DNA from: Comamonas sp. GB3 AK4-5 | Lineage (GTDB): Bacteria > Pseudomonadota > Gammaproteobacteria > Burkholderiales > Burkholderiaceae_C | Direction: 5' to 3' | NCBI RefSeq assembly: GCF_041320665.1 | Contig: NZ_CP166730.1 | Coordinates: 2,852,001 to 2,916,000 of the forward strand | DNA: 64,000 nucleotides | In this document: positions 8,649 to 17,387 of the stretch, in pieces | How the letters are laid out: each line of letters starts with the position of its first letter | How positions within the stretch are numbered: the stretch's first letter is position 1 | Translations under genes and position numbers: made by a program | Notes under the pieces: model-generated | Told to the model about the DNA's origin: nothing | The model's database searches: none | Seen by the model: only the letters and a program-made list of their open reading frames with translations

Positions 8649-10292
8649 TTACTCGGGCGAGGCTTCTGCCCAGGCCAGCTGGCGCGAGGCGTTGGCGGGC
8701 TGCGCATGGGCCATGGAATAGGCCCCCGCACTGCCCTGCCCCTGGGCAGACAGCTGGAACACCGAAACCGCCTGCACCAGGTCTTGCGACTGGCGCTGCA
8801 GGCTGCTGGCTGCGGCGGCCATTTCCTCGACCAGGGCCGCGTTCTGCTGGGTGCTGTGGTCCATGGAGGTCACGGCCTCTTCCACCTGCGACACGCCCTG
8901 GCTTTGCTCGCTGCTGGCGGCGCTGATCTCGCCCATGATGTCGGTCACGCGGCGAATGCTGCCCACCACCTCGTTCATGGTGGCGCCGGCCTTGTCAACC
9001 AAGGCCGTGCCCTGGGAGACGCGCTGCACGCTGTCATCGATCAGCGCCTTGATTTCCTTGGCCGCATCGGCGCTGCGGCTGGCCAGGCTGCGCACCTCGG
9101 TGGCCACCACGGCAAAACCGCGTCCCTGCTCACCGGCTCGGGCGGCCTCCACGGCGGCATTCAGCGCCAGGATATTGGTCTGGAAGGCGATGGAATCAAT
9201 CACGCCGATGATTTCGCTGATGCGGCGGCTGGCATCGTGAATGCCCTGCATGGTCTGCACCACCTCGCCCACCACCACGCCGCCCTGCTCGGCCACGGTG
9301 GAGGCCGCCATGGCCAGCGTATTGGCCTGGCGTGCGTTGTCGGCGTTGTGCCGCACCGTGGTGCTCAGCTCTTCCATGCTGGCGGCCGTCTGCTCCAGCG
9401 CGCTGGCCTGCTGCTCGGTACGGGCGCTCAGGTCCTGGTTGCCCTGGGCAATTTCAGCACTGGCATTCGCCACCGACTCCGCGCCCCCGCGCACATGGCC
9501 CACCACCTGGGCCAGATGGCTTTGCATGCGGTCCAGCGTGGCCATCAGCAGGCCCAGCTCGTCTTTGCGCTGCACCGTGATGCGCGAGGTGAGGTCGCCC
9601 TCTGCCACGCGCTGCGCCACCGCCGAGGCCTGCGCCAAAGGCTTGGTGATGGAGGACGACAGCCGCCATGCCACCCAGGCGCTCAAGACTACGCTCAGCA
9701 GGCCCAGCGCCAGCAGCAAGCGGCTGCTGGAGGCGCGATTGTCCTGAATGGCCTGCGCCAGCGCATTGACCTGCTGGCGCTGGTTGTCCAGCAATTCCTC
9801 CATCTTGCCGGCATAGGCCGCAGACTTGGGGATGAATTCCTTGTCCAGCAAGGCATTGGCCTCGGCCGTCTGCCCTTCTTTCTTCAGGCCAAAAATAGCG
9901 TCGCGGCCCTTGAGGTAAAAGCCCCGCTGCACGCCAATTTCCTGGAACAGCTGCTTTTCGGTGTCGGAGGACATCAGGGCCTCGACCGCTTTTTGCAACT
10001 CGGTGGAGCGCCTCGACGACTCCTTGGCGTCGGCGGCAAAAAAGTCGGCCAGTTCCGGATCGCTGCTGCGTGCCACCGCCACCGTCCGCGTAATGCCCGA
10101 GGCCAGATTGCGCGCCCAATCGCTGACCAGGCGCTCGGCCTGTATCGGCTTTTGCATCATGGTCTGGGTGGCCTCTGCCAGAGCGTTCAGACGCATGATG
10201 CTGATGCCTATGACCACCATGGACAGCAAGAGCATCAGTGCAAAACCAAGCGAAAGCCGCTTGGACACGGTGAGGGTGGTGAGCCGGGACAT
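8649..10292 (-). CDS. Methyl-accepting chemotaxis protein with four-helix sensor domain
   Basis: Transmembrane chemoreceptor of 547 residues. Order: TM1 at about 13-34, a periplasmic helical domain of about 150 residues that looks like the four-helix-bundle (4HB/Tar-like) ligand domain, TM2 at about 190-210, HAMP to about 262, then the coiled signalling domain with the conserved hairpin tip ([21 protein letters not shown]) near 355-380. The C-terminus has no NWETF-like pentapeptide, so it should rely on other receptors for CheR/CheB tethering. The region upstream holds two palindromes (10309-10326, 10493-10508) and a repeat element. Ligand unknown. Confidence 0.95.
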   Translation of the reverse strand: MSRLTTLTVSKRLSLGFALMLLLSMVVIGISIMRLNALAEATQTMMQKPIQAERLVSDWARNLASGITRTVAVARSSDPELADFFAADAKESSRRSTELQKAVEALMSSDTEKQLFQEIGVQRGFYLKGRDAIFGLKKEGQTAEANALLDKEFIPKSAAYAGKMEELLDNQRQQVNALAQAIQDNRASSSRLLLALGLLSVVLSAWVAWRLSSSITKPLAQASAVAQRVAEGDLTSRITVQRKDELGLLMATLDRMQSHLAQVVGHVRGGAESVANASAEIAQGNQDLSARTEQQASALEQTAASMEELSTTVRHNADNARQANTLAMAASTVAEQGGVVVGEVVQTMQGIHDASRRISEIIGVIDSIAFQTNILALNAAVEAARAGEQGRGFAVVATEVRSLASRSADAAKEIKALIDDSVQRVSQGTALVDKAGATMNEVVGSIRRVTDIMGEISAASSEQSQGVSQVEEAVTSMDHSTQQNAALVEEMAAAASSLQRQSQDLVQAVSVFQLSAQGQGSAGAYSMAHAQPANASRQLAWAEASPE

Positions 10293-10308
10293 AAGACGCC
10301 TTTTCTTC

Positions 10309-10326
10309 AGAGCGTGTTCACGCTCT
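10309..10326. promoter_or_regulatory. Perfect palindrome upstream of chemoreceptor gene
   Basis: AGAGCGTG, two bases, CACGCTCT: a perfect 8-bp inverted repeat 16 bp upstream of the chemoreceptor start codon. A near copy lies at 10493-10508 (GAGCGTG TT CACGCTC), preceded by the same TTCA. It could be an operator or a worn end of the local repeat element, which also contains CGTGTTCA. Confidence 0.4.
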
Positions 10327-10530
10327 CAGGTAGCCAGTGAAAATCAACATGTTCTCGGAACGTTTTTTACGCGCTCAAGACTTGCTCGCTGGCTGAAGAC
10401 CATAGCAAGTTCCCTCCTCGGCTAGGCTTGCATATAGCGCGTCGTTCTACCACTTATGGCGCCATCCCTGGCCTGCATTGCCCATTCCTTCAGAGCGTGT
10501 TCACGCTCCAGCACGGGCGCTGCCGGCCTT

Positions 10531-10798
10531 AGAACGTGTTCAATGTCTCTACGCAGGCGCGTTGGAACGCAATCGGGATGAGTTCGAAGCGATGGAGCGC
10601 AGCTTGCACCTGTGTGCAAGCAAGCTTCAGCGCGAAGAAATCGCCCGATTTCGCTCCAACCCGAAGGGCCAGTGGCTTTGCGGGCGGTCTACGGTGTTGC
10701 GAATCCTCGCAATAGCGCGGCTATTGCTGCGGTATCGCGCCTTGTATCCCATCCCGCAAAGACGCTGGCGCGCCGCGAGGAGACTTTGAACACGTTCT
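10531..10798. mobile_element. MITE-like element with about 21-bp terminal inverted repeats
   Basis: 268 bp bounded by AGAACGTGTTCAATGTCTCT (10531-10550) and its near-exact inverted copy ending TTTGAACACGTTCT (10778-10798). The ends match over about 21 bp with two differences. No transposase is encoded. A further left-type end begins at 10800, so the right end and that copy form a 16-bp-arm palindrome (10783-10798, 10800-10815). Solo 15-bp ends occur at 18443 and 24879. The inside has an open frame of about 90 codons on the plus strand with Arg/Leu-rich product; I do not call it a gene. Confidence 0.65.
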
Positions 10799-10815
10799 TA
10801 GAACGTGTTCAAAGT
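10783..10815. terminator. 16-bp-arm palindrome after the acyl-CoA dehydrogenase gene
   Basis: ACTTTGAACACGTTCT, one base, AGAACGTGTTCAAAGT: perfect arms of 16 bp, 36 bp past the stop of the minus-strand acyl-CoA dehydrogenase. It would fold in RNA of either strand. No T-run, so intrinsic termination is uncertain. Confidence 0.45.
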
Positions 10816-10850
10816 CTCTACGCAGGCTGAAGATGTGGCGCCACCGCGCC

Positions 10851-12686
10851 TCAAAACGCCTCAACCGGCATGTCCGCGCAGGTCATATCGCGGGCGTTGA
10901 CCACGTTCAGCCAGGCAGTGATCTTGGGCAGCTCATAGTGGAAGAAATACTGGCAGGCGCGCATGCGGCCTGCGTTGGCCGCTATGGAAAGTGATGCATC
11001 GCGGGCCAGCACGCGCTGCGCCACATCCAGCCACACCCAGGCCAGCACCATATGGCCAAAGGCCTGCAGATAGGGCACGGCATTGGCCAGGGCCTGGCCG
11101 GCATGCTCGGTGGCCCAGGCCGCCTTGGTGGCAGCGCCCACCTCCTGCAAGGCCTTGGCCAGCTGGTTGGCATGGGCCGCCAGCTGCGGCTGCTGCAGCG
11201 CTTGCTGGATGGTGGCGTTGATGGTGGCCGCCAGCAGCTGCAGGCCGGCGCCGCCCTGCATGCGCACCTTGCGGCCCAGCAAGTCGGCCGCCTGAATGCC
11301 ATGCGTGCCCTCGTGGATCATATTGAGGCGGTTGTCGCGCCAGTACTGCTCCACGGGAAAGTCGCGCGTATAGCCATAGCCCCCATGCACCTGGATGGCC
11401 AGGCTGTTGGCCTCCAGGCAGAACTCGCTGGGCCAGCTCTTGGCAATCGGCGTCAGCACCTCCAGCAGCAGCTGGGCGCGGGCCGCGTCCTCGGCCGTGC
11501 CGGTGCGGCCCTCGTCCACCAGGCGGGCGCAGTACAGGTTCAGCGCCAGCGCGCCCTCGCCATAGGCTTTTTGCGCCAGCAGCATGCGCTTGACATCGGC
11601 ATGTTCGATGATGGCCACCTGGGGCTGGCTGGCGTCCTTGCCGCCCTCGCCCACGGGCCGGCCCTGGGGGCGGTTCCTGGCATAGTCCAGGCTGGCGTAG
11701 TAGCCCGCCAGGCCCAGCATGGTGGCCGCCATGCCAATGCCGATGCGGGCCTCGTTCATCATGTGGAACATGCATTTCAGCCCCTCGTGCGGGCGGCCCA
11801 CCAAATAGCCTATGGCTCCGGCCCCGCCGCGCACAGCGTGCTTGCCTTCACCAAAGTTCAGCAGCGTGTTGGTGGTGCCACGCCAGCCCAGCTTGTGGTT
11901 GAGGCCAGCCAGGGCCACATCGTTGCGCTCGCCCGTCAAATTGCCTTCGCTGTCCACCAGCTGCTTGGGCACGATGAACAGCGAAATGCCCTTGACGCCG
12001 GGAATGGGCTTGCCATCCGGCCCGGGAATCTTGGCCAGCACCAGGTGGACGATGTTTTCCGTCAACTCATGGTCGCCGGCGCTGATCCACATCTTGTTGC
12101 CCTTGAGGCGGTAGCGCGGGCCCAGGGCATCGCTTTCAAAGTCCGCCCCATCGGGCAGGGCGCGGGTGCTGATGTCGCTCAGCGAGGAGCCGGCCTGCGG
12201 CTCCGACAGCGCCATGGTGCCGGCCCACAGGCCCTCCAGCTCCTTGACCGCAAACACCTGTTTTTGCCGCTCGCTGCCATGCACCAGCAGCAAATTGGCA
12301 TTGGCGCTGGTCAGCAGATTCGAGCCCATGCTGACCGAGGCACAGGCAAAAAAGCTGTTGGCCGCAGCTTCCACCAGATAGGGCAGCTGCATGCCGCCCC
12401 ACTGCGCATCCTTGCCCGCAGCCAGCATACCGGTGTCGGCATAGGCCTGGCGTGCGTCGTAGGTGCACTGCGGCAAGATGACTTTCTCGCCATCGAACTG
12501 GGGCTCTTGCGTGTCCACCGTGCGGTTGAAGGGCGCGTACTTCTCGCGCGCCAGGCGTTCGCAGGTGTCCAGCACCGCATCAAAGGTCTCGCGGCTGTGC
12601 TCGGCATAGCGCGTGCGGGCCGTCAGGCCGTCGGCCTGCAGCCAGTCGTAGACAAGGAAATCAAGCGTGGAGCGCAACTGGGACAT
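10851..12686 (-). CDS. Acyl-CoA dehydrogenase (long form, DmdC-like)
   Basis: FAD-dependent acyl-CoA dehydrogenase of 611 residues, catalysing the first, alpha-beta oxidation step on acyl-CoA thioesters. The substrate- and flavin-binding signature MALSEPQAGSSLSDI and the C-terminal signature GGYGYTRDFPVEQYWRD are intact, with an HEGTHGIQA segment after it. The 600-residue length, with extra N- and C-terminal domains, is that of the branch including DmdC (methylmercaptopropionyl-CoA dehydrogenase), not of the 380-residue enzymes. The ATG at 12686 is used; upstream codons encode an unlikely hydrophobic leader. The natural substrate is unknown; the beta-oxidation genes at 28.7-32.1 kb may act downstream. 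Confidence 0.92.
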   Translation of the reverse strand: MSQLRSTLDFLVYDWLQADGLTARTRYAEHSRETFDAVLDTCERLAREKYAPFNRTVDTQEPQFDGEKVILPQCTYDARQAYADTGMLAAGKDAQWGGMQLPYLVEAAANSFFACASVSMGSNLLTSANANLLLVHGSERQKQVFAVKELEGLWAGTMALSEPQAGSSLSDISTRALPDGADFESDALGPRYRLKGNKMWISAGDHELTENIVHLVLAKIPGPDGKPIPGVKGISLFIVPKQLVDSEGNLTGERNDVALAGLNHKLGWRGTTNTLLNFGEGKHAVRGGAGAIGYLVGRPHEGLKCMFHMMNEARIGIGMAATMLGLAGYYASLDYARNRPQGRPVGEGGKDASQPQVAIIEHADVKRMLLAQKAYGEGALALNLYCARLVDEGRTGTAEDAARAQLLLEVLTPIAKSWPSEFCLEANSLAIQVHGGYGYTRDFPVEQYWRDNRLNMIHEGTHGIQAADLLGRKVRMQGGAGLQLLAATINATIQQALQQPQLAAHANQLAKALQEVGAATKAAWATEHAGQALANAVPYLQAFGHMVLAWVWLDVAQRVLARDASLSIAANAGRMRACQYFFHYELPKITAWLNVVNARDMTCADMPVEAF

Positions 12687-13038
12687 GGCAATCAATGCAA
12701 ACGCTGAAAGCACGGCATACGCAAAGCGCATGCGCAGCTACAGCTATGGTTTTTGGGTGGTGGTGAATGCCAGCGCAGGGATGGCACAGCCGCCACGGTA
12801 GTGCCTGTGCCCGGGCCGGGCTGTCACCTGCGCGCCGCAGGGGCAAAAGTGACAAGAGGGGTTGGCAGCAACGGCTGCGGCCTTGAGCGGGCCCATATGC
12901 TTATGCCGAAAAATGCTTGGGCGCAGGCTGCCTGAGGCTCTACCATAGCGCCCGCTGAGAGCCGTCTCTCACATGGGCAGGGGTTTTCCGACTGCCCTCG
13001 ATGGCGCACCACCGCATCCACTTCGCGATAATCCCTCC
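12687..13038. other. Divergent intergenic region
   Basis: 352 bp between the divergent acyl-CoA dehydrogenase and DUF2946 genes. The only structure seen is a nested inverted repeat, TGTCAC (12822-12827) with GTGACA (12849-12854), enclosing CCTGCG/CGCAGG (12827-12832, 12836-12841). GATAAT at 13027-13032 resembles a -10 box but sits too near the start codon (13039) for a usual leader. Confidence 0.4.
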
Positions 13039-13398
13039 ATGCACGCCCTGCGCAACGCCCACCACCTCGCCCGCTGGGTGATGCTGTGGTTCGCCTTGAC
13101 GCTGGGGGTGGCCATCGCGTCACCCTGGGTCAGCCCGCGCACCATGGAGCTGGTCTGCACCACCGGCGGCGTGATGAAGATGGTGGTGCTGAGCGACCAG
13201 GGCGAAGCCGTCACCAGTCTGCATTCCAGCCTGGATTGCCCGCTGTGCCTGGGGCTGGCGTTGCCGCCAGCATCCCACTGGAGCACAGCACCACAGCCTG
13301 TGCCCCTGGGTCCGACGCTGCAGCCCATTGTGGCCCGATACCTGCCCGCCGCCACCGGTGGGCCACTGCCGCCACGCGGACCGCCTGCGGCGGTGTAA
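13039..13398 (+). CDS. DUF2946 family protein
   Basis: Small protein of 119 residues with one N-terminal hydrophobic segment (about 10-30) and the family's Cys pair in LDCPLC near residue 70, plus a Pro-rich tail. DUF2946 proteins are often found next to copper- or metal-related TonB receptors; the Cys and Met residues suggest metal contact, which is inference. The ATG at 13039 places the hydrophobic segment as a signal or anchor. It is followed by the TonB receptor gene, and a 12-bp inverted repeat begins over its stop codon. Confidence 0.75.
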   Translation: MHALRNAHHLARWVMLWFALTLGVAIASPWVSPRTMELVCTTGGVMKMVVLSDQGEAVTSLHSSLDCPLCLGLALPPASHWSTAPQPVPLGPTLQPIVARYLPAATGGPLPPRGPPAAV

Positions 13399-13472
13399 AG
13401 CCTCTTTCGCTCTTCAGCAACACAAGAGTCTGCATGCCACATACGTGCAGGCAGGCTCTGCTTTACACCGCC
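13389..13472 (+). promoter_or_regulatory. Long stem-loop between DUF2946 and TonB receptor genes
   Basis: GGCGGTGTAAAG (13389-13400) and CTTTACACCGCC (13461-13472) are perfect 12-bp inverted copies. The first covers the DUF2946 stop codon; the second ends five bases before the receptor's ATG at 13478, where no clear Shine-Dalgarno exists. An inner CTGCA/TGCAG pair may stack inside. It could control receptor translation or be a leftover repeat. Confidence 0.5.
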
Positions 13473-13477
13473 CTCTC

Positions 13478-15721
13478 ATGTCTTATTTCTCCCCGCTGGC
13501 AGCCGTCGCTGCACCAGCCCGCTTTGCCCTGCGCGCGCCGCGCAGGCCCGTGGCTCTGGCCATTTCCACCTTGCTGGCCTGCGCAGGCGAGCTGGCCTTG
13601 GCACAGAACACGGCCGGCACGGCGGCCGATGAGGCCCAGCTGCCCACCGTCCAGGTGCAGGCCAGCACGGACCAGCCCGATACGCCCAATGGCGTGCTCC
13701 CGCTCGACATCCCCAGCAGCACCGCCAGCCGCCTGGGTCTGAGCCTGCGCGAAACGCCCGCCGCCGTGACCGTGGTGGACCGCGCCACCATCGAGGCGCG
13801 TGGCGCCAGCAACACCCAGGAGATGCTCCAAAGCGTTCCCGGCATCACCGCCCACGACGCCCCCGGCAGCATAGGGGTGAGCTACCGGGGCTTCAGCGGC
13901 AGCTCGCTGAACCAGCTGTTCAATGGCATCAATGTGCAATACGGCATTGCCGCAAGACCGGTGGACAGCTGGATTTACGAGCAGATGGAGGCCATAGGCG
14001 GCGCCAGCAGCTTTCTGTATGGCGCAGGCGGTGTGGGTGGCACCATCAACTACATCACCAAGCTGGCACAGCGCCAGGACTTGACCGAAGCCCAGCTGCG
14101 CCTGGGCAGCTATGCCACCAAGGAGGCCTCTTTCGGCATCAACCGGCGCATTGCCGGCGATGGCAAAGGTGCTGGCAGCCATTACCTGCGGCTGGACCTC
14201 AACCACAAGGACGGCAACAGCTGGACCCAGGGCACACACAGCAAGGCCACCCAGCTGGCGGCCTCGCTGCTGTCGGATTTCGGTGGTGGTGTGAGCCACA
14301 CATTGGCCTATGAATACCAGCATGAGCGTGTGGACAGGCCCTACTGGGGCACGCCGCTGCGCAACCCCGTGGGCGGCGCCCTGCAGATTGACGAGGGTAC
14401 GCGCTTCAAAAACTACAACAGCCAGGACGGCATGTATGCCCAGAAGGTGCAATGGCTGCGCTCGCTGACGGACTGGCGTGTGAACGAGCAGCTGCAGTTC
14501 AAGAACACCTTCTACGCCTACAACGCGTTGCGCGACTATCGCAATGTGGAGGTCTACAAGTTCACGTCCGACAACAGCCAGGTGGTGCGCTCCTCCGCCC
14601 TGCTGCAACGCCACCAGCAGCGCCTGGTGGGCAACCGTATCGACGGCCAGTACCAGGGCCTGTTGGCCGGCCTGCGCAGCGACTGGTCTTTTGGCCTGGA
14701 TGTCAGCCTGAACAAGCAGACCCGCTTCCCCAACAGCCTGTCTGGCACCGTGAGCACGGTCGACCCTTACGACTTCGACCCCGGGTATTTCTACGACACA
14801 CCCGGCATGACGCCTGGCTTTCGCCCGGACCGCGAAAACAAGGTCACCACCATGGCCCTGTATGCCGAGAACCGCACCAGCCTCACACCCCGGCTGCACC
14901 TGGTCAGCGCCCTGCGCCATGAACGCATAGACCTAGAGCTGACCAACCGCCGCGACATCACCGCTACCAGCCCCGCCAGCTTCTCGCGCAGCTACCAGCC
15001 CACCACGGGGCGGCTGGCGCTGGTGTGGGATGTGGCCCCCGGCGCCAATCTGTATGCCCAGTACGCCACGGCCGCCGACCCACCTTCGGGCGTGCTGACC
15101 ACGGCCTCGTTTGCCGATGTGCGCAACAACAGCGCACTGACCACGGGCCGCCAGCTGGAGCTGGGCAGCAAGCTGGACTTCTGGCAGGGCAAGGGCTCGG
15201 CCACCGTGGCGCTCTACCAGCTGCAGCGCAAGAACTTCTCCACGCAAGACCCGAGCAACACCAGCCAGACCCTGTTGGTGGGCCAGCAGACCTCACGCGG
15301 CCTGGAGCTGGCCATGGGCCTGCAGCCCACGCGCCAATGGTCGCTGCAGGGCAATGTGGCGCTGGTGGATGCGCAGTACGACGAGTACATGCAAAACGGT
15401 GTCTCGCTGGCCGGCAAAACGCCCACCAACACCCCGCGCGTGGTGGCCAATCTGTGGACCAGCTATACCGTGAACGCCCAGTGGCAGCTGAACGCCGGCC
15501 TGCGCCATGTGGGCAAGGTCTATGCCGACAACGCCAACACCCAGACCTGGGGCGCTTACACGCTGCTGGATCTGGGCCTGCGCTACCAGCTCAGCCGCAA
15601 CGCCACGCTGACGGCCCGGGTGCGCAATGTGACGGACAAGGTCTACGCCCTGAATGTGGGCACCCAGGCCTATCTGGGCGCCCCTCGCACGGCGGAGCTG
15701 GCGCTGCGCCTGCGCTTTTGA
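13478..15721 (+). CDS. TonB-dependent outer-membrane receptor (siderophore type)
   Basis: Outer-membrane gated channel of 747 residues. A signal peptide of about 42 residues ends ELALAQ. The plug domain has the TonB-box-like LPTVQVQA near its start and the usual features RETPAAVTVVDRATIEARG and SFLYGAGGVGGTINYITK. The rest is a 22-strand barrel pattern ending in the expected aromatic residue (LRLRF). Its overall form fits the siderophore-receptor subfamily. Neighbours are a DUF2946 gene and a PepSY membrane protein, an arrangement seen in iron or copper uptake loci. No clear Fur box was found upstream. Confidence 0.93.
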   Translation: MSYFSPLAAVAAPARFALRAPRRPVALAISTLLACAGELALAQNTAGTAADEAQLPTVQVQASTDQPDTPNGVLPLDIPSSTASRLGLSLRETPAAVTVVDRATIEARGASNTQEMLQSVPGITAHDAPGSIGVSYRGFSGSSLNQLFNGINVQYGIAARPVDSWIYEQMEAIGGASSFLYGAGGVGGTINYITKLAQRQDLTEAQLRLGSYATKEASFGINRRIAGDGKGAGSHYLRLDLNHKDGNSWTQGTHSKATQLAASLLSDFGGGVSHTLAYEYQHERVDRPYWGTPLRNPVGGALQIDEGTRFKNYNSQDGMYAQKVQWLRSLTDWRVNEQLQFKNTFYAYNALRDYRNVEVYKFTSDNSQVVRSSALLQRHQQRLVGNRIDGQYQGLLAGLRSDWSFGLDVSLNKQTRFPNSLSGTVSTVDPYDFDPGYFYDTPGMTPGFRPDRENKVTTMALYAENRTSLTPRLHLVSALRHERIDLELTNRRDITATSPASFSRSYQPTTGRLALVWDVAPGANLYAQYATAADPPSGVLTTASFADVRNNSALTTGRQLELGSKLDFWQGKGSATVALYQLQRKNFSTQDPSNTSQTLLVGQQTSRGLELAMGLQPTRQWSLQGNVALVDAQYDEYMQNGVSLAGKTPTNTPRVVANLWTSYTVNAQWQLNAGLRHVGKVYADNANTQTWGAYTLLDLGLRYQLSRNATLTARVRNVTDKVYALNVGTQAYLGAPRTAELALRLRF

Positions 15722-15732
15722 GGGAGCGATCC

Positions 15733-17289
15733 ATGCGCCATTCACTCAAGCGCTGGTGCTACCTCACCCACCGCTGGCTGGGCATTGGCCTGTGCCTGCT
15801 GTTTGCCATGTGGTTTGCCTCCGGCGTGGTGATGATGTACTCGGGCTACCCCAAGCTCACCGTACAGGAGCGGCTGCAGCACCTGCCTGCGCTGTCCGAA
15901 TCCTCCACGCCCGAGGCGCTGCTGTCACCCCAGCAGTTGCTGGAGCGTGCAGGCTGGCAGCAGCCGGTACAGGCCCTGCGCCTGGCCAGGCTGCGCGGCG
16001 GCCAGCCCGTCTACCTGCTCATGCCCGTGGCCGACGCGGCCACCGCAACCGGCAGCAAACGCCGCCAGCCCAGCGCTGTGGTGCTGGATGCCCGCAGCGC
16101 CGCGCTGCTGCCACCCGCCGATGCCGATGTGGCCCTGGCCAGCGCCGCGGCCTGGGCCGGTGACGCCCAGGGACTGACCTATCTGGGCCAGTTGCAGGAG
16201 GACGCGCACACCCATTCGCGCGCCCTGGATGTACACCGGCCGCTGCACCGCGTGGCACTGGCTGATGGCAGCTGGCTGTATCTCTCCAGCCGCACGGGCG
16301 AGGTGGTGCGTGACGCCAGCCGCAGCGAACGCGGCTGGAACTATGCCGGCGCCTGGCTCCACTGGCTCTACCCGCTGCGTGGCGGCGTGCTGGACCGCTA
16401 CTGGGCCGACATCGTCAACTGGCTGTCGATACTGGGCATTGCAGGGGCCATCACCGGCACGGTGGTGGGCATTCTGCGCTGGCGCTTTCGCGCGCCCTAC
16501 CGCAGCGGCCGGCGCACGCCCTACCCCGGCCGGCTGATGCGCTGGCACCATGTCTGCGGCCTGCTGTTTGCGGCCATCACCCTGAGCTGGATCTTCAGCG
16601 GGCTAATGTCCATGAACCCCTGGCGCATCTTTAGCAGCGCCACTGCCCCTGTGCAGGCCGGTGCCCTGCATGGCGCAGCGCTCACCGGGCTGGAGGGCGG
16701 CACATCACCCCAGCAGTTGCTCCAGGCCGCAGGCCCTGGCACGCGGGAGCTGCGCTGGACCATGGTGCTGGGCCAGCCTGTGGTCATGGCCTATGGCAGC
16801 CTGCCCACACCCCAGCTGCTGGACGCCCAGGCCAGGCCTTATGCCGTGGATGCTGCGGCCTTGCGCAGCGCCATCCCCAGCCTGCTGCCCGCGCCCCTGG
16901 AACGCATAGAGACGCTGCAGACCTACGACTTCTACTACTACGCCCGGACCGCACACAGCATGACCGGGGGCGGGGACAAGCCGCTGCCTGTCTGGCGTGC
17001 GGTGTTTGGCGATGCCCAGCACACCTGGGTGCATATCGACCCGCACACCGGTGCGGTGCTGGACAGCCTGGACCGCCACCGCCGCACCAGCCGCTGGCTG
17101 TTTGCCCTGCTGCACAGCTGGGACTGGCTGCCGCTGCTGGAGCGCCGCCCCTTGTGGGATGCGCTGCTGATCACGCTGAGCCTGGGCGGCCTGCTGCTCA
17201 GCCTCAGCGGCGTGGTGATGGGCTGGCGCCGGCTGCGCACCAGCCTGCACATTCCCCGCCCTCTGCGCCCACCGCGCTCACGAAGGTGA
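15733..17289 (+). CDS. PepSY-domain transmembrane protein
   Basis: Inner-membrane protein of 518 residues with PepSY-type repeats and about four membrane segments: near 14-34 (LGIGLCLLFAMWFASGVVMM), 225-250, 275-295 and 475-498. The His-rich helix motif RWHHVCGLLF resembles heme-binding sites of PepSY-associated reductases. It starts 11 bp after the TonB receptor stop, with GGGAG before ATG 15733, so the two are an operon. Such proteins next to siderophore receptors are thought to reduce or release imported metal; that role is inferred here. Confidence 0.88.
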   Translation: MRHSLKRWCYLTHRWLGIGLCLLFAMWFASGVVMMYSGYPKLTVQERLQHLPALSESSTPEALLSPQQLLERAGWQQPVQALRLARLRGGQPVYLLMPVADAATATGSKRRQPSAVVLDARSAALLPPADADVALASAAAWAGDAQGLTYLGQLQEDAHTHSRALDVHRPLHRVALADGSWLYLSSRTGEVVRDASRSERGWNYAGAWLHWLYPLRGGVLDRYWADIVNWLSILGIAGAITGTVVGILRWRFRAPYRSGRRTPYPGRLMRWHHVCGLLFAAITLSWIFSGLMSMNPWRIFSSATAPVQAGALHGAALTGLEGGTSPQQLLQAAGPGTRELRWTMVLGQPVVMAYGSLPTPQLLDAQARPYAVDAAALRSAIPSLLPAPLERIETLQTYDFYYYARTAHSMTGGGDKPLPVWRAVFGDAQHTWVHIDPHTGAVLDSLDRHRRTSRWLFALLHSWDWLPLLERRPLWDALLITLSLGGLLLSLSGVVMGWRRLRTSLHIPRPLRPPRSRR

Positions 17290-17387
17290 CTGTGGGGGCC
17301 AAGCACCGGGGCCGTCCTGGGGCTGCCCCGGTGCGAGAATGGCGCGGTTTGCGCCCCGCCTCCTCCACCGCGCCACCTGCACCAGCC

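Larger units (their letters stand above)
10293..10850. other. Repeat-rich intergenic gap
   Basis: A 558-bp gap between two minus-strand genes. It holds two copies of a palindrome (CAGAGCGTG TT CACGCTC type) at 10309-10326 and 10493-10508, a 268-bp inverted-repeat-bounded element at 10531-10798, and a large palindrome at 10783-10815. Short open frames inside it look like by-products of the repeat. Confidence 0.7.

Noticed and set aside
8367..10340. Plus-strand open frame of 657 codons opposite the chemoreceptor
   Set aside because: Antisense to conserved MCP sequence, His/Gly-rich with no motif or start signal.
10478..10830. Arg-rich short ORFs within the inverted-repeat element
   Set aside because: They follow the repeat sequence, lack ribosome sites and overlap each other in different frames.
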